Origin: CAZSMC01 sp964607755
Lineage (GTDB): Bacteria > Zhuqueibacterota > Zhuqueibacteria > Residuimicrobiales > Krinioviventaceae
Direction: 5' to 3'
Length of the DNA: 64,000 nt
Assembly: GCA_964607755.1 (NCBI GenBank)
Contig: CAZSMC010000011.1
Span: 1-64,000, forward strand
The position numbers and the translations under genes are program-made. The stretch's first letter is position 1; each line of letters begins with the position of its first letter. Below are positions 43,247 to 52,113 of this stretch, in pieces. The notes beneath the pieces were generated by a model that saw only the letters and a list, made by a program, of their open reading frames with translations, did no database searches and had not been told where the DNA came from.

Positions 43247-43686
43247 TCCACGATATTCAGATCGAGAATACAGTTTTATCAACAGATGTGAATCCGGAAT
43301 TGATTAAAAAATTGGCCACCTGGATTCTGGAAACGAACGAACAGGAAAATCCGTGGTTAATTACATTTATTTTCACTGATGATTATTATATTATCGACTT
43401 GAACGAACGTTTCTTCAACTCCTCGGATCCCACGGATGTCATTTCTTTTAACCTCAGTGATTCCGCGGATTCTCCGGAAGGAGAAGTTTACATCAGCGTG
43501 GATACCGCTGCCCGGCATGCCACAGAATACAATGTCAGTCTGGACAACGAGCTCTGTCGATTAGTGGCTCATGGTGTATATCATCTGCTCGATTACGATG
43601 ATGCCACACCGGAGCAAAAACAGCAGATGACTGAATTGGAAGACAAGGCATTATTTTTCATTGACAAGGAACAGGAAAAATATTGA
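43243..43686 (+). CDS. ybeY: Endoribonuclease YbeY
   Basis: The 147-residue protein processes 16S rRNA 3' ends in known members. The family sequence 'DVISFNLSD' and the metal motif 'VAHGVYHLLDYDDATPEQ' are clear. The usual third His of HGxLHLxGYDH is Asp here, as in Bacteroidetes versions. The start is GTG at 43243, overlapping the end of the HD gene by four bases, so it is translationally coupled. Confidence 0.9.
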   Translation: MIHDIQIENTVLSTDVNPELIKKLATWILETNEQENPWLITFIFTDDYYIIDLNERFFNSSDPTDVISFNLSDSADSPEGEVYISVDTAARHATEYNVSLDNELCRLVAHGVYHLLDYDDATPEQKQQMTELEDKALFFIDKEQEKY

Positions 43687-43820
43687 TTTCAGTTTAAAAT
43701 TTTTATACATTGAATCATTAATCGAAATGATCTTTTTACACTCGCTTTTTACTTTTATTGATTCGTTCGCTACGGGCGTGATATTTTGGTCTCGCGTTTT
43801 AGAAGGAGGATGTTCAGCTA

Positions 43821-45125
43821 TTGGAAGTTGATCCTTACAGTTATCTGATTATATTCGCTATATTGCTTTTTTTTTCCGCTTTTTTTTCGGGCTCTGAAAC
43901 TGCCTTTTTTTCAATTACAGAAATAGAAATTAGCAAACTGCGAGAGTCCACAAAAAGGACATCTCAACGTGTGCTCCGTTTTTTAGGCAAACCCCGTCAG
44001 TTGCTGGTCACGATTTTGATAGGCAACACAGTCGTTAATGTGGCCGCCGCTTCTGTTGCCTATATTCTGATTGCAAATTGGTGTGAAGCAGCGGGGCTGG
44101 CAAAGCAATGGAGCGTCGTTATTAACATCACTGTGGTCACTTTTTTAATTCTCATTATCAGTGAAATAACACCAAAAATTATTGCGGTTAAAAACGCGCC
44201 GAATTTTGCCGCTATAGTATCACCGTTTATTGGGCTTTTGTTTTACATTTTGTATCCTCTTAGTTTTGTAATGGCGAAATTTATTAATGTTTTGCGGCAG
44301 ATTTTCAGGTTTGAAGAAGGCACACGAGATAAATTCCTGAAAGCGGACGAGTTCCAGGCATTGCTTGAAATGAGCGAAGAACAGGGCGAACTTCAGTCCG
44401 AAGAAAAGGAAATATTAAATTCGATATTTGAATTCGGCGATACCAGTGTACGCGAGATTATGATTCCCAGAACCGATATGGTATGTGTATCCGATGAGGT
44501 CTCGCTGGATCAACTGGCGTCTTTGATCAAACAGAAAGGCCATACCCGAATCCCGCTTTACAGCGACACAATCGATAAAGTGCAAGGCATAATCAATGCC
44601 AAAGATTTGCTTCCTTTCGTTTCTTTACAAAACAAGGAGGTGAACATTCTTAGTTTAGCGCGGCCAGCCATTTTTGTCCCCGAAAGTAAAAAGATTGACG
44701 ATCTGTTACGGGTCTTTCAGCGCCAGCGCCAGCACATGGCAATTGTTGTGGACGAGTACGGCGGTACATCAGGACTGGTAACGCTGGAAGATGTGATCGA
44801 GGAAATAGTCGGAGAAATTCAGGACGAGTATGACAAGGAAGCGCCACTTTATCGTAAAATTAATGATAACACTTTTATTGTAAACGCCAAAATTGATATC
44901 GATGCATTGAATGATCTCATTCATATTGAAATTCCACAAGCAGATGAATATGAAACCCTGGGCGGATTTGTTCTCGAAAAAACCGGTCATTTACCCAAGG
45001 AAAAAGAAACGATACGTCACAATGATTTTCTGTTGAGCATGGAAAAAGTTGAAAAGAACCGTATTTTGCTGGTTAAAATTATTTACTCTCCCCAGGAAAA
45101 ACCGGATACTAAAAATGAAAATTGA
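43821..45125 (+). CDS. CorC/HlyC family membrane protein (DUF21-CBS-CorC_HlyC)
   Basis: The 434-residue protein has an N-terminal DUF21 domain with three to four membrane segments ('FFSGSETAFFSITEIEISKL'). A CBS pair follows ('REIMIPRTDMVCVSD', 'HTRIPLYSDTIDKVQGIINA', 'MAIVVDEYGGTSGLVTLEDV') and then the C-terminal CorC_HlyC domain. Members are linked to magnesium/cobalt efflux. The start is TTG at 43821 behind AAGGAGG; no ATG in frame fits better. The position after ybeY is conserved in many bacteria. Confidence 0.9.
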   Translation: MEVDPYSYLIIFAILLFFSAFFSGSETAFFSITEIEISKLRESTKRTSQRVLRFLGKPRQLLVTILIGNTVVNVAAASVAYILIANWCEAAGLAKQWSVVINITVVTFLILIISEITPKIIAVKNAPNFAAIVSPFIGLLFYILYPLSFVMAKFINVLRQIFRFEEGTRDKFLKADEFQALLEMSEEQGELQSEEKEILNSIFEFGDTSVREIMIPRTDMVCVSDEVSLDQLASLIKQKGHTRIPLYSDTIDKVQGIINAKDLLPFVSLQNKEVNILSLARPAIFVPESKKIDDLLRVFQRQRQHMAIVVDEYGGTSGLVTLEDVIEEIVGEIQDEYDKEAPLYRKINDNTFIVNAKIDIDALNDLIHIEIPQADEYETLGGFVLEKTGHLPKEKETIRHNDFLLSMEKVEKNRILLVKIIYSPQEKPDTKNEN

Positions 45126-45198
45126 CTTGATTCTCAGATGATAATTTTATAATTTCATTAAAAACAATTCACAAACAAAGAAAGCAAGGAGAAATCGT

Positions 45199-46395
45199 AT
45201 GCTGAAATTAAAATTCAATTTTCAGGATGTCTTTCGGGCACCGAGACTGGCGTTCAGTTTGCAACGAATGTGGATTCAGCTTGTAGGGTTGTTTTTCGGT
45301 TATCTCGGTTACCTTGTTTTTACCTATGCGAGTTTTTTAGCCAACGGGTTTCCATTCCAAACCGCGTGGGCTCAATATGGGTTGTTTCCATGCATTTTTG
45401 CCACTGGCGAAGTTTTTCCCTGGTACGGCATGGTGCTCGGGATTATTGGTATCGCCATTCTCGTTGTTGCTATTTTAATTACCAACACCGCTGTGGCGCG
45501 CGCTGTATATATGTCAGCAAAGGGCAATACGTTTTATACCTGGCGTGAATCTTTCGCGTTTGCTTTTCGCAAGTCTGGTTCGGTTTTGTTGACTCCAATT
45601 TCTCTGGTTATCCTCATCGGTTTGCTTGTATTGGGAGCCCTGGTTATCGGATTATTGGGCAAAATTCCATTTATCGGTGAAATTGGCGTCAGTCTTTTCA
45701 CTGTGGTTTGGTTTTTGGCGGCGCTATTCCTTTTCTTTGTCGCTATTGTCGCGGTGATTACCTTGTTCTACGCGCCACCAATACTGGCGACAACAGACGA
45801 AGATGCATTCGAAGCTGTGTTTCAAACTTTTTCCATTACCTGGTCTCAACCCTGGCGGTTGATTCTTTATCAAGCCATCACTGTTGTTTTATCTATAGTT
45901 GCCATGGGCATCTTTGCATTTTTTGCAAAAGAAGCAATCGTTATTATGAACAGCCTCTTTGCTTCATTTATGGGAAGTGATTTTATCAACCTTGCCAATA
46001 ACGGCCAGGCCATGCTTCAAAACTGGACGTTGATGGCGGAGCAGGCTGTCGAACTTTTGTATCGCGGATATGATGAACTAGTTTTCTTTTCCAGAGAATT
46101 TCTCATGGTCTCGGATGTGGCGCTTTCCATCGTCATATCTTCATATTTATATGCCTTGAGTTTACTGTTTATCGGTGGCTGGGTTCTTTCCTATGGTCTG
46201 TCTACCTTTAACGCAGGCAATACTATTGCTTATATTGTTATGAGGCAGAAAAAAGATGAAGAAAATCTTCTTGAACGTGTTGATAAAGAGGAAGAAGAAG
46301 AGGAAGAAGGCGAGGAAAAAACAAAAGGTGAGGAATCATCTGAAGAACCGGGCGAAACGCAGGAAAGCGATAAAGACAACGAAAAAGACGAATAA
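45199..46395 (+). CDS. Multi-pass membrane protein of unknown function with acidic tail
   Basis: I do not recognise a family in this 398-residue protein. It has about six to seven membrane segments between residues 25 and 350, a periplasmic or cytosolic loop around 255-290, and a strongly acidic C-terminus with a Glu run and 'SEEPGETQESDKDNEKDE'. The pattern of amphipathic N-terminus ('KLKFNFQDVFRAPRLAFSLQ') plus bundle resembles DUF4013/YciC-like integral proteins, but this is weak. AAGGAG precedes the ATG, and a strong terminator closes the unit. Confidence 0.6.
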   Translation: MLKLKFNFQDVFRAPRLAFSLQRMWIQLVGLFFGYLGYLVFTYASFLANGFPFQTAWAQYGLFPCIFATGEVFPWYGMVLGIIGIAILVVAILITNTAVARAVYMSAKGNTFYTWRESFAFAFRKSGSVLLTPISLVILIGLLVLGALVIGLLGKIPFIGEIGVSLFTVVWFLAALFLFFVAIVAVITLFYAPPILATTDEDAFEAVFQTFSITWSQPWRLILYQAITVVLSIVAMGIFAFFAKEAIVIMNSLFASFMGSDFINLANNGQAMLQNWTLMAEQAVELLYRGYDELVFFSREFLMVSDVALSIVISSYLYALSLLFIGGWVLSYGLSTFNAGNTIAYIVMRQKKDEENLLERVDKEEEEEEEGEEKTKGEESSEEPGETQESDKDNEKDE

Positions 46396-46414
46396 TTATT
46401 TATAATCAATATGC

Positions 46415-46450
46415 AAAAGCCGGCGTGTAAAGTATACTCGCCGGCTTTTT
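46415..46450 (+). terminator. Intrinsic terminator before cold-shock gene
   Basis: AAAAGCCGGCG and CGCCGGCTTTT form an 11-base stem followed by T residues. Confidence 0.85.
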
Positions 46451-46503
46451 CTATTCAATCGAATTTGACATTCGCAAAAAGTTGGAATGGAGGTATATAT
46501 ACT

Positions 46504-46707
46504 ATGCGTTTCGGCGTTGTAAAAAACTGGGACCCGTTAAAAAGATACGGCTTTATAAATACGGATGAAGACATTGATGTTTTCGTTCATATTTCCGATT
46601 TGGCTGCTGGCTTAAAAGCCGATGATATGGAAGAGGGTCTTTACGTAAAGTTTGATATAAAGAGTGATATAAAGGGTGACAAGGCTGTCAATGTCAGAAA
46701 AGCGTGA
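46504..46707 (+). CDS. Cold-shock-domain protein
   Basis: The 67-residue protein is a single OB-fold cold-shock domain: 'GVVKNWDPLKRYGFINTDED' carries the RNP1-like region (KxYGFI) and 'DVFVHISDL' the RNP2-like FVH motif. Such proteins bind single-stranded RNA/DNA as chaperones. The ATG at 46504 lies ten bases after GGAGG; the longer open frame runs through the terminator and is excluded. Confidence 0.88.
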   Translation: MRFGVVKNWDPLKRYGFINTDEDIDVFVHISDLAAGLKADDMEEGLYVKFDIKSDIKGDKAVNVRKA

Positions 46708-46767
46708 CAGATATTGAGCCGGCTCATCCATAGCGACGAATTGGCAAGAGTCAGGAGTTGCAAGACA

Positions 46768-48057
46768 ATGTCAGAAGTTTTTGTCAAGATTAAAAATGAA
46801 CAGATCGGACCACTTAGCTATTCTGAAATCGGACACCTGGTCGAGAACGGAGAATTCGAAAAAGATGATCTGGTTTTTGAAGAAGATTCTCAGGAATGGG
46901 TTCAAGCCCACCAGGTAGACGAATTTAAACACTTTTTTAACAACGGTTCTGATAGCGAGCGCAAAAGGACGGTATATGCAATCGGAGGCGGTAAGGGCGG
47001 TATAGGTAAAACTGTGTTAACTGCTTCTCTTGGTATTGGCATGGCATCTATGGGCAAGGACGTGATTATCGTGGATGCGGACCTGGGAGGAGCTAATCTT
47101 CATACGTGTATGGGCATTCTCGAACCCGAATACACATTTTATCATTTTTACACGCTTCAGCGGGAAAGTCTGGAAGACATTTGCCTGGAAACACCGATTG
47201 ATAATTTAAGGCTGATCAGCGGTTCATGCGGCACGCTGGGGCTGGCCAATCCCCGGTACCATCAAAAACAAAAATTCATCCGGCATTTGCACAAGCTCGA
47301 TGCCGACCATATTTTATTGGACCTCGGCGCCGGGTCCTCGTATAATGTCATTGACTTTTTTATCGCCGCAGATGAAGGTATTTTAATCACCACACCTGAA
47401 CCGACAGCTATTCAGGAAACATTCAACTTTCTTAAAAAATCAATCATGCGCAAGCTGATGCGGGATTTCCGAAAGAATTCACCTGTGGAAGATATTTTTG
47501 ATAACTATCTGAATTCTGAGCCCGGTAAAATGCAATTCACCATGGACGATATTATCCGGGATGTTAAACAAGTCAACACCGAAGCATCTGCATATATTGA
47601 AGATTTTATAGCATCTTACCGACCAAAGCTTATCCTGAACATGGTGCATTCTTTTAAAGAAATCAAAGAAGGGGATGCATTTAAAACGGCTTCACATGAG
47701 CTGCTTGGCGTTGACGTGGATTACATCGGTTATGTTGATTACGATGATAATGTCCGAAAATCGGTTAAACAGTTGCGCCCTTTTATTGTTGCCAATCCAA
47801 AATCTAAAGCCTCTAAAAGTCTGACAAAACTCATCACGGTTGGTCTTTTACAAAAAAAAGGTTTGAAAAGTTACCAGGACAGACGTCATGTGATGCGGAT
47901 TTTAAAGGAAGAATCCCAGGAATATCCTGAAAACAATTTGGGTGAAGGTGATACGATCTGTTCGGTCAATTGTTTTTATTGGGGAGAGTGTGAATATCAA
48001 AACGGCGGCTATCCGTGCCCGATACGCAATTTCAATCCGATTTTTAAACGCTATTAA
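46768..48057 (+). CDS. GYF_2-MinD/ParA-type ATPase with C-terminal four-Cys motif
   Basis: The 429-residue protein has an N-terminal GYF_2/DUF4339 domain ('VKIKNEQIGPLSYSEIGHLV', residues 4-60). A deviant Walker A MinD-type ATPase follows ('GGGKGGIGKTVLTASLG', 'VIIVDADLGGANLH', 'ILLDLGAG'), similar to FlhG/MinD proteins. The last 35 residues hold four cysteines in 'CSVNCFYWGEC' and 'YPCP', a possible metal or Fe-S site. Such ATPases position complexes on the membrane; the target is unknown. The ATG at 46768 has AGGAG upstream; a TTG at 46714 is less likely. Confidence 0.82.
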   Translation: MSEVFVKIKNEQIGPLSYSEIGHLVENGEFEKDDLVFEEDSQEWVQAHQVDEFKHFFNNGSDSERKRTVYAIGGGKGGIGKTVLTASLGIGMASMGKDVIIVDADLGGANLHTCMGILEPEYTFYHFYTLQRESLEDICLETPIDNLRLISGSCGTLGLANPRYHQKQKFIRHLHKLDADHILLDLGAGSSYNVIDFFIAADEGILITTPEPTAIQETFNFLKKSIMRKLMRDFRKNSPVEDIFDNYLNSEPGKMQFTMDDIIRDVKQVNTEASAYIEDFIASYRPKLILNMVHSFKEIKEGDAFKTASHELLGVDVDYIGYVDYDDNVRKSVKQLRPFIVANPKSKASKSLTKLITVGLLQKKGLKSYQDRRHVMRILKEESQEYPENNLGEGDTICSVNCFYWGECEYQNGGYPCPIRNFNPIFKRY

Positions 48058-48098
48058 TTATAAATCCCCGCATTAGGGTGTGATGCGGGGATTTATAA
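48057..48098. terminator. Bidirectional terminator
   Basis: AAATCCCCGCAT and ATGCGGGGATTT form a 12-base stem between two convergent genes, with T/A-rich flanks on both sides. Confidence 0.8.
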
Positions 48099-48108
48099 TG
48101 CCATACCA

Positions 48109-50973
48109 TTATTTTTCACTGAACGATATAGGAACTTGAACCGCCATTCGTTCATCATCATCTGAAGTAAATTCAATATAGCCGAAATAGTGATAATCAT
48201 CCGGTACCACGAACGGCGCTTTTTGCAGTTCAAAGCTGAGTTCAGCAGAGACACCCGGGTACAAATTTAACCGGGATTCACCGCTTTTTTCAACGGATAA
48301 AGAAATATTTTCCTTTGTTTCGTAAATTTCCAAGAGTTCGAGTTGCCAGGGATCGGATGCTTTATCCGGATCAGTAAACGCGGCAATAATTTTCAGCGTG
48401 TACTCTCCGGGTGTTGGATCGAACGAAGAAACACTTTTCCGTTGTATGAATCCATCATTTAAGACAAACTGGCCGTTCTTGTCAATGACGTTAAAAGCCA
48501 CATCCGTGAACAAACCCCAGGTTTCTTTCGACATTTCCAGCCGCAGGGTGAGCCGCTCAATATCATCACTTATTTTAATCGGATGTTCAAAAACATCTGA
48601 CGAGATATTCAGAGTCTCCTTTTTTTGATAACCGCGCAGTCTACCTTTGGCTGTGCCTTTAAATGCGGTAAAATGATTGATCACATCAAAGCTGCCTCGC
48701 GGATTCTCGCCGTTCTTATAAGTAAAACTTTTGAGCGTATCCGGCTGGATGTCGAGTCCGTCAAATGTGACGCGCAGGTCATACGTCGATGTTTTCGGTG
48801 TATTGTAATAAGAAAATGGCACGATTTCCCATACCCCGGGATCAAGGTGCTGGCGCGGTACGGTTATGCGAACCGGTTCTTTCCTGTCCGGATTGATTGC
48901 CGGTAAACGTTCATATAGCACGCCGTCTGGTTTGTGAAGATAACCGTAAATTTTACACCATTTATTGTCGCTTGCCTTTAACGTCACTGTCATTGCTGAC
49001 GCGCCGGGTGGAATATTGACAAAATAGCGGTGATGCTGGCCGGCTTTTAACGTTTTTGCTGTAACATTTAACGAATAATTGTTTTGCGGAGTCGCTTGAA
49101 AAGGCACAATCGCTGTCGCTAAAATCTGAAACTCGGGAATATCTTTGCCCGGACCTGATTTCGGTAATGCGGTAATCGTAGCCACGTAAAGACCAGGCTT
49201 GATGAGCTGATCGTGCTGATAATAAACACCGATCCGGGCTGACTGCTCACCGCGAAGATAAGTGGAAGCCTTGTCCAGCTTGAGCCAGGATTGATCGCAT
49301 TCTAACCGGAAAGCACGATAGAAATCCGCTTTTTGTTGTGCTGTCATGGTTTCAGGAAACATCGGTTTCACATTGAAAACCTGTTTCTCATCCTCGGGGG
49401 GAATATAAGCGCCTGTTCGCCAATAGGCCATTTGCCCTTTATCATCATTAAAACTGGGACAAGTTGTTTCAATTTCATAGTCCATCAGTTTTTTATGCTC
49501 GTTTCGTTCGGCATAAATTTTTAACAGAGAAAATGCTTTTTCAATATTAATGACGCCAGTTCCCTGATCTAACGGTGTGTATCCGGGGATGGGGGAGGCG
49601 CTGTGTTTCATGGCGCGTTTTAATAAAGCCGCATTGTACGGAATATCCTGCTGTTCACACGCGCTTATCAAAATAGCGGCAGCGCCGGCAGCCTGGGGAC
49701 ACGCCATGGATGTCCCCCATTTATTTTCCCGGGTATCAAAGTAGGGAACCGAGCTGCTAGCAGAACCAGGAGTTACAAAATCGGGCTTACGCAGCTCTCC
49801 CCCTCGAGAACTAAAATGAAAAATGCAGTCACTATTGATATTAAATCCATAAGAATCTCTGGCGTGTTCATGCGGCATCATCGCGCCGATAGAAGCGACC
49901 CGGGATGCGCCAGCAGGATTGCCGGTGGTGCTTAGCCCCGGCCCCTCGTTGCCATTGGAAGTGACCACCAGAATGTTGTCGTGGTCATCCATGAGTTTGT
50001 TCAAAAATTTTTCAATATCAGCCTGCCCCTCGATTTCTGATCCCACGCCATAACTCATCGAGAAAACTATGGGCATGTCATGTTCTTCAGCATAATCAAC
50101 ACCGTATTCATAGGCTTTTTTCATCGACCCTGTTGTTGTGGCGCCGCCAGCAAGCGTGGCGTTGCCGATTTTGCATGAAATGATATTGGCGCCTGGTGCA
50201 ATGCCGTGCTGTGTTAGTTCACCAAAAAGTTGATAGCCCGCCGCAATGCCAGCGCAATGGGTGCCGTGTGAATTATCCGGGGTATGCAGAGATGCAATTT
50301 TTTCGTCTGGACGGATGTTTAAGGCACAAGTTAGCACTCTGCCCTGATCTTGCGGGTTTCTTCCGGCAAAGGTAAACGAGTCATAATCGTACCGGTAGCT
50401 AAAGCGGGGATTTTCATCGAGCAAACTGCCGTCAGCGTCTTCATCCAGATAATAAACCCAGCGTTCTTTATCATCTACTTTGATTGGAAACGTAATTAGA
50501 GCGAATTTGTCATCTGTTGCGCCATTATTATTGATATCCTTTACTCTGCTGTTTGGGAACATCTCGTGCTCGTCAATGACTCCCATCCAATAGACCGAAT
50601 CCGAAGGCTGATGAGTTAATTCGCTGAAATTTTCAAGCCGGACATCATAGGCAGTGAGCACCGGCTCACGCCCCAATGTATCGAATTCAGCTTTTTTTAG
50701 AGGAATATCGCCCTGGCCGGAAAAGTCCTGTACATCGATAACTTTGGTTTCTCCGGTGCTGGTTTCTAAAAGTCCGGGCACTCCCATATCCACACCGGAA
50801 TCGCAAATAATGATCACCACGCCCCGGCCATCAAAAGTGGAATGGGCTTTGATGAATTGATAAGCTCCGATGGTATGCGTGTCCAGAAAATGCCATGGGG
50901 ACTCTGGTAATTCGACACTGAAAACCATCGCGGTCATCAAAACAAGCACAAGCAAAATAATGTGATATTTCAT
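48109..50973 (-). CDS. Secreted tripeptidyl-peptidase II-like subtilase
   Basis: The 954-residue protein has a signal peptide and an S8 domain with Asp58 ('IICDSGVDMGVPGL'), His236 ('NSHGTHCAG'), oxyanion Asn near 340 ('VTSNGNEGPG') and Ser422 ('GTSMACPQAAG'). The N-terminal phrase 'DGRGVVIIICDSGVDMGVPG' and the insertion of about 175 residues between Asp and His are characteristic of tripeptidyl-peptidase II. The C-terminal 500 residues are beta-rich, as in TPP2. Eukaryotic TPP2 is cytosolic; this form is exported. No sorting tail is seen, so it probably stays periplasmic or uses another route. Confidence 0.85.
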   Translation of the reverse strand: MKYHIILLVLVLMTAMVFSVELPESPWHFLDTHTIGAYQFIKAHSTFDGRGVVIIICDSGVDMGVPGLLETSTGETKVIDVQDFSGQGDIPLKKAEFDTLGREPVLTAYDVRLENFSELTHQPSDSVYWMGVIDEHEMFPNSRVKDINNNGATDDKFALITFPIKVDDKERWVYYLDEDADGSLLDENPRFSYRYDYDSFTFAGRNPQDQGRVLTCALNIRPDEKIASLHTPDNSHGTHCAGIAAGYQLFGELTQHGIAPGANIISCKIGNATLAGGATTTGSMKKAYEYGVDYAEEHDMPIVFSMSYGVGSEIEGQADIEKFLNKLMDDHDNILVVTSNGNEGPGLSTTGNPAGASRVASIGAMMPHEHARDSYGFNINSDCIFHFSSRGGELRKPDFVTPGSASSSVPYFDTRENKWGTSMACPQAAGAAAILISACEQQDIPYNAALLKRAMKHSASPIPGYTPLDQGTGVINIEKAFSLLKIYAERNEHKKLMDYEIETTCPSFNDDKGQMAYWRTGAYIPPEDEKQVFNVKPMFPETMTAQQKADFYRAFRLECDQSWLKLDKASTYLRGEQSARIGVYYQHDQLIKPGLYVATITALPKSGPGKDIPEFQILATAIVPFQATPQNNYSLNVTAKTLKAGQHHRYFVNIPPGASAMTVTLKASDNKWCKIYGYLHKPDGVLYERLPAINPDRKEPVRITVPRQHLDPGVWEIVPFSYYNTPKTSTYDLRVTFDGLDIQPDTLKSFTYKNGENPRGSFDVINHFTAFKGTAKGRLRGYQKKETLNISSDVFEHPIKISDDIERLTLRLEMSKETWGLFTDVAFNVIDKNGQFVLNDGFIQRKSVSSFDPTPGEYTLKIIAAFTDPDKASDPWQLELLEIYETKENISLSVEKSGESRLNLYPGVSAELSFELQKAPFVVPDDYHYFGYIEFTSDDDERMAVQVPISFSEK

Positions 50974-50983
50974 GCCTCGCTCC

Positions 50984-51622
50984 TTATGGTTTGTCAGACA
51001 ATTTTTTCAACCTCAAATTGCGTACAGCTCCGGTAGTGTTCCAGGTAGTTAGTCCAAAAGGTCTTGCCAATAGAACTTCCGGCCGCAGAGAGAGCTCACG
51101 GCCTTTTATGTTGCAATCCACAATTTTTAAATCATTGATCCAGGCTTCAATCCTGTCGTTTTGAACGCACAGACGGATGTGGTACCAGCGACCGTTGCTA
51201 AAGGTTTTCAGCGTACCTGTCTCGTTATTGGCGGCATCGCGACCGTCCAGGCTGGACAATCCAACGACCGAACCGCCCCACCCGCCAACGACGAGGGTGA
51301 GATAATCCTCGTTAACCGGAAATGTCAGACCGCAAAAAAAGTCCTGCCCTTGAATACGGCTGGCTTCGAGTGTGACCTCGTAATTCATCTTTGGCAGAGG
51401 TTGACCATCCCATGTCACCCCGCTGGCGCCATCACCGGCAGAGATGATCAATTTACCCCGTAGCACAATGACAGGCCCCTGTGTTCCATAATCGGTGATT
51501 TCCCAGTTTGTCAGGTCCTTGCCATTGAACAGCGTAATCACACTATCCACCCGGTGCGAGCTTTTTGCCACCAGACTTGAAACGAATATGAAAAACAATA
51601 CAAATAATGTCGCTTTTTTCAT
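50984..51622 (-). CDS. DUF1080 (3-keto-disaccharide hydrolase-like) secreted protein
   Basis: The 212-residue protein has a signal peptide and a concanavalin-like DUF1080 domain starting 'VITLFNGKDLTNWEIT', with 'YEVTLEASRIQGQDFFCGLT' and 'NGRWYHIRLCVQNDRIEAWI'. Members occur in polysaccharide utilisation loci and some hydrolyse 3-keto-glycosides. The ATG at 51622 has GAGG upstream. It lies 11 bases upstream of the subtilase gene on the same strand and is probably co-transcribed with it. Confidence 0.85.
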   Translation of the reverse strand: MKKATLFVLFFIFVSSLVAKSSHRVDSVITLFNGKDLTNWEITDYGTQGPVIVLRGKLIISAGDGASGVTWDGQPLPKMNYEVTLEASRIQGQDFFCGLTFPVNEDYLTLVVGGWGGSVVGLSSLDGRDAANNETGTLKTFSNGRWYHIRLCVQNDRIEAWINDLKIVDCNIKGRELSLRPEVLLARPFGLTTWNTTGAVRNLRLKKLSDKP

Positions 51623-51775
51623 AACATCCTCAATAGTGTAACATGTCATTTGAATCGATAATTAACGAAAATCCTGCGTTATGTCAAAATGAAAAATTCA
51701 AAATTTATAAACAAGAATATGAAACCGGGAAACAATATTTTCGTAATCAAATAAAAATGACAGTGGAGGTTCATC

Positions 51776-51928
51776 ATGAGAAATATTGTTATAATTATGC
51801 TTGCCAACAATAGTATAGTAAAGGGCGATATCATAAATCGGGATCGCAATAGAAAAGTGATCGTCACTTTGAAAGACAATTCCAGAATTGAAGGCGGCCT
51901 ACGCAATGTTGAACTCGTTGAAAAATAG
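51776..51928 (+). CDS. Small 50-residue protein
   Basis: A short open frame starts with ATG at 51776 behind GTGGAGG (51763-51769) and ends with TAG at 51926. It is followed 22 bases later by a clear terminator, so it looks like an independent small gene. The product is basic and strand-rich: 'MRNIVIIMLANNSIVKGDII', then 'RKVIVTLKDNSRIEGGLRNV'. The second phrase loosely resembles an Sm1 strand-turn motif, but the chain is too short for a full Sm fold. Function unknown. Confidence 0.55.
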   Translation: MRNIVIIMLANNSIVKGDIINRDRNRKVIVTLKDNSRIEGGLRNVELVEK

Positions 51929-51950
51929 AGTGCTAATATCCCGTTAACTC

Positions 51951-51988
51951 AAAAGCATCCGAGTTTCTTTTCGGGTGCTTTTTTTATC
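51951..51988 (+). terminator. Intrinsic terminator after the small gene
   Basis: AAGCATCCGA pairs with TCGGGTGCTT (one G-U pair), followed by seven T. Confidence 0.75.
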
Positions 51989-52047
51989 TCTTTTCTTTCT
52001 GCAAACGTTCCTACCAAAAAACTGAAATTCATCTGCCCAGAGCAATA

Positions 52048-52076
52048 TTGACATTTGTTATTAAATTATGTACATT
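52048..52076 (+). promoter_or_regulatory. Sigma70 promoter of the EIIA gene
   Basis: TTGACA (52048-52053), a 17-base spacer and TACATT (52071-52076) lie 37 bases before the GTG start. Confidence 0.65.
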
Positions 52077-52113
52077 TTGGCTTATTTTTTATTGAATATT
52101 CAAGGAGTCCAGA

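Noticed and set aside
46411..46503. N-terminal extension of the cold-shock protein
   Set aside because: It would translate through a strong terminator hairpin; the ATG at 46504 has its own GGAGG.
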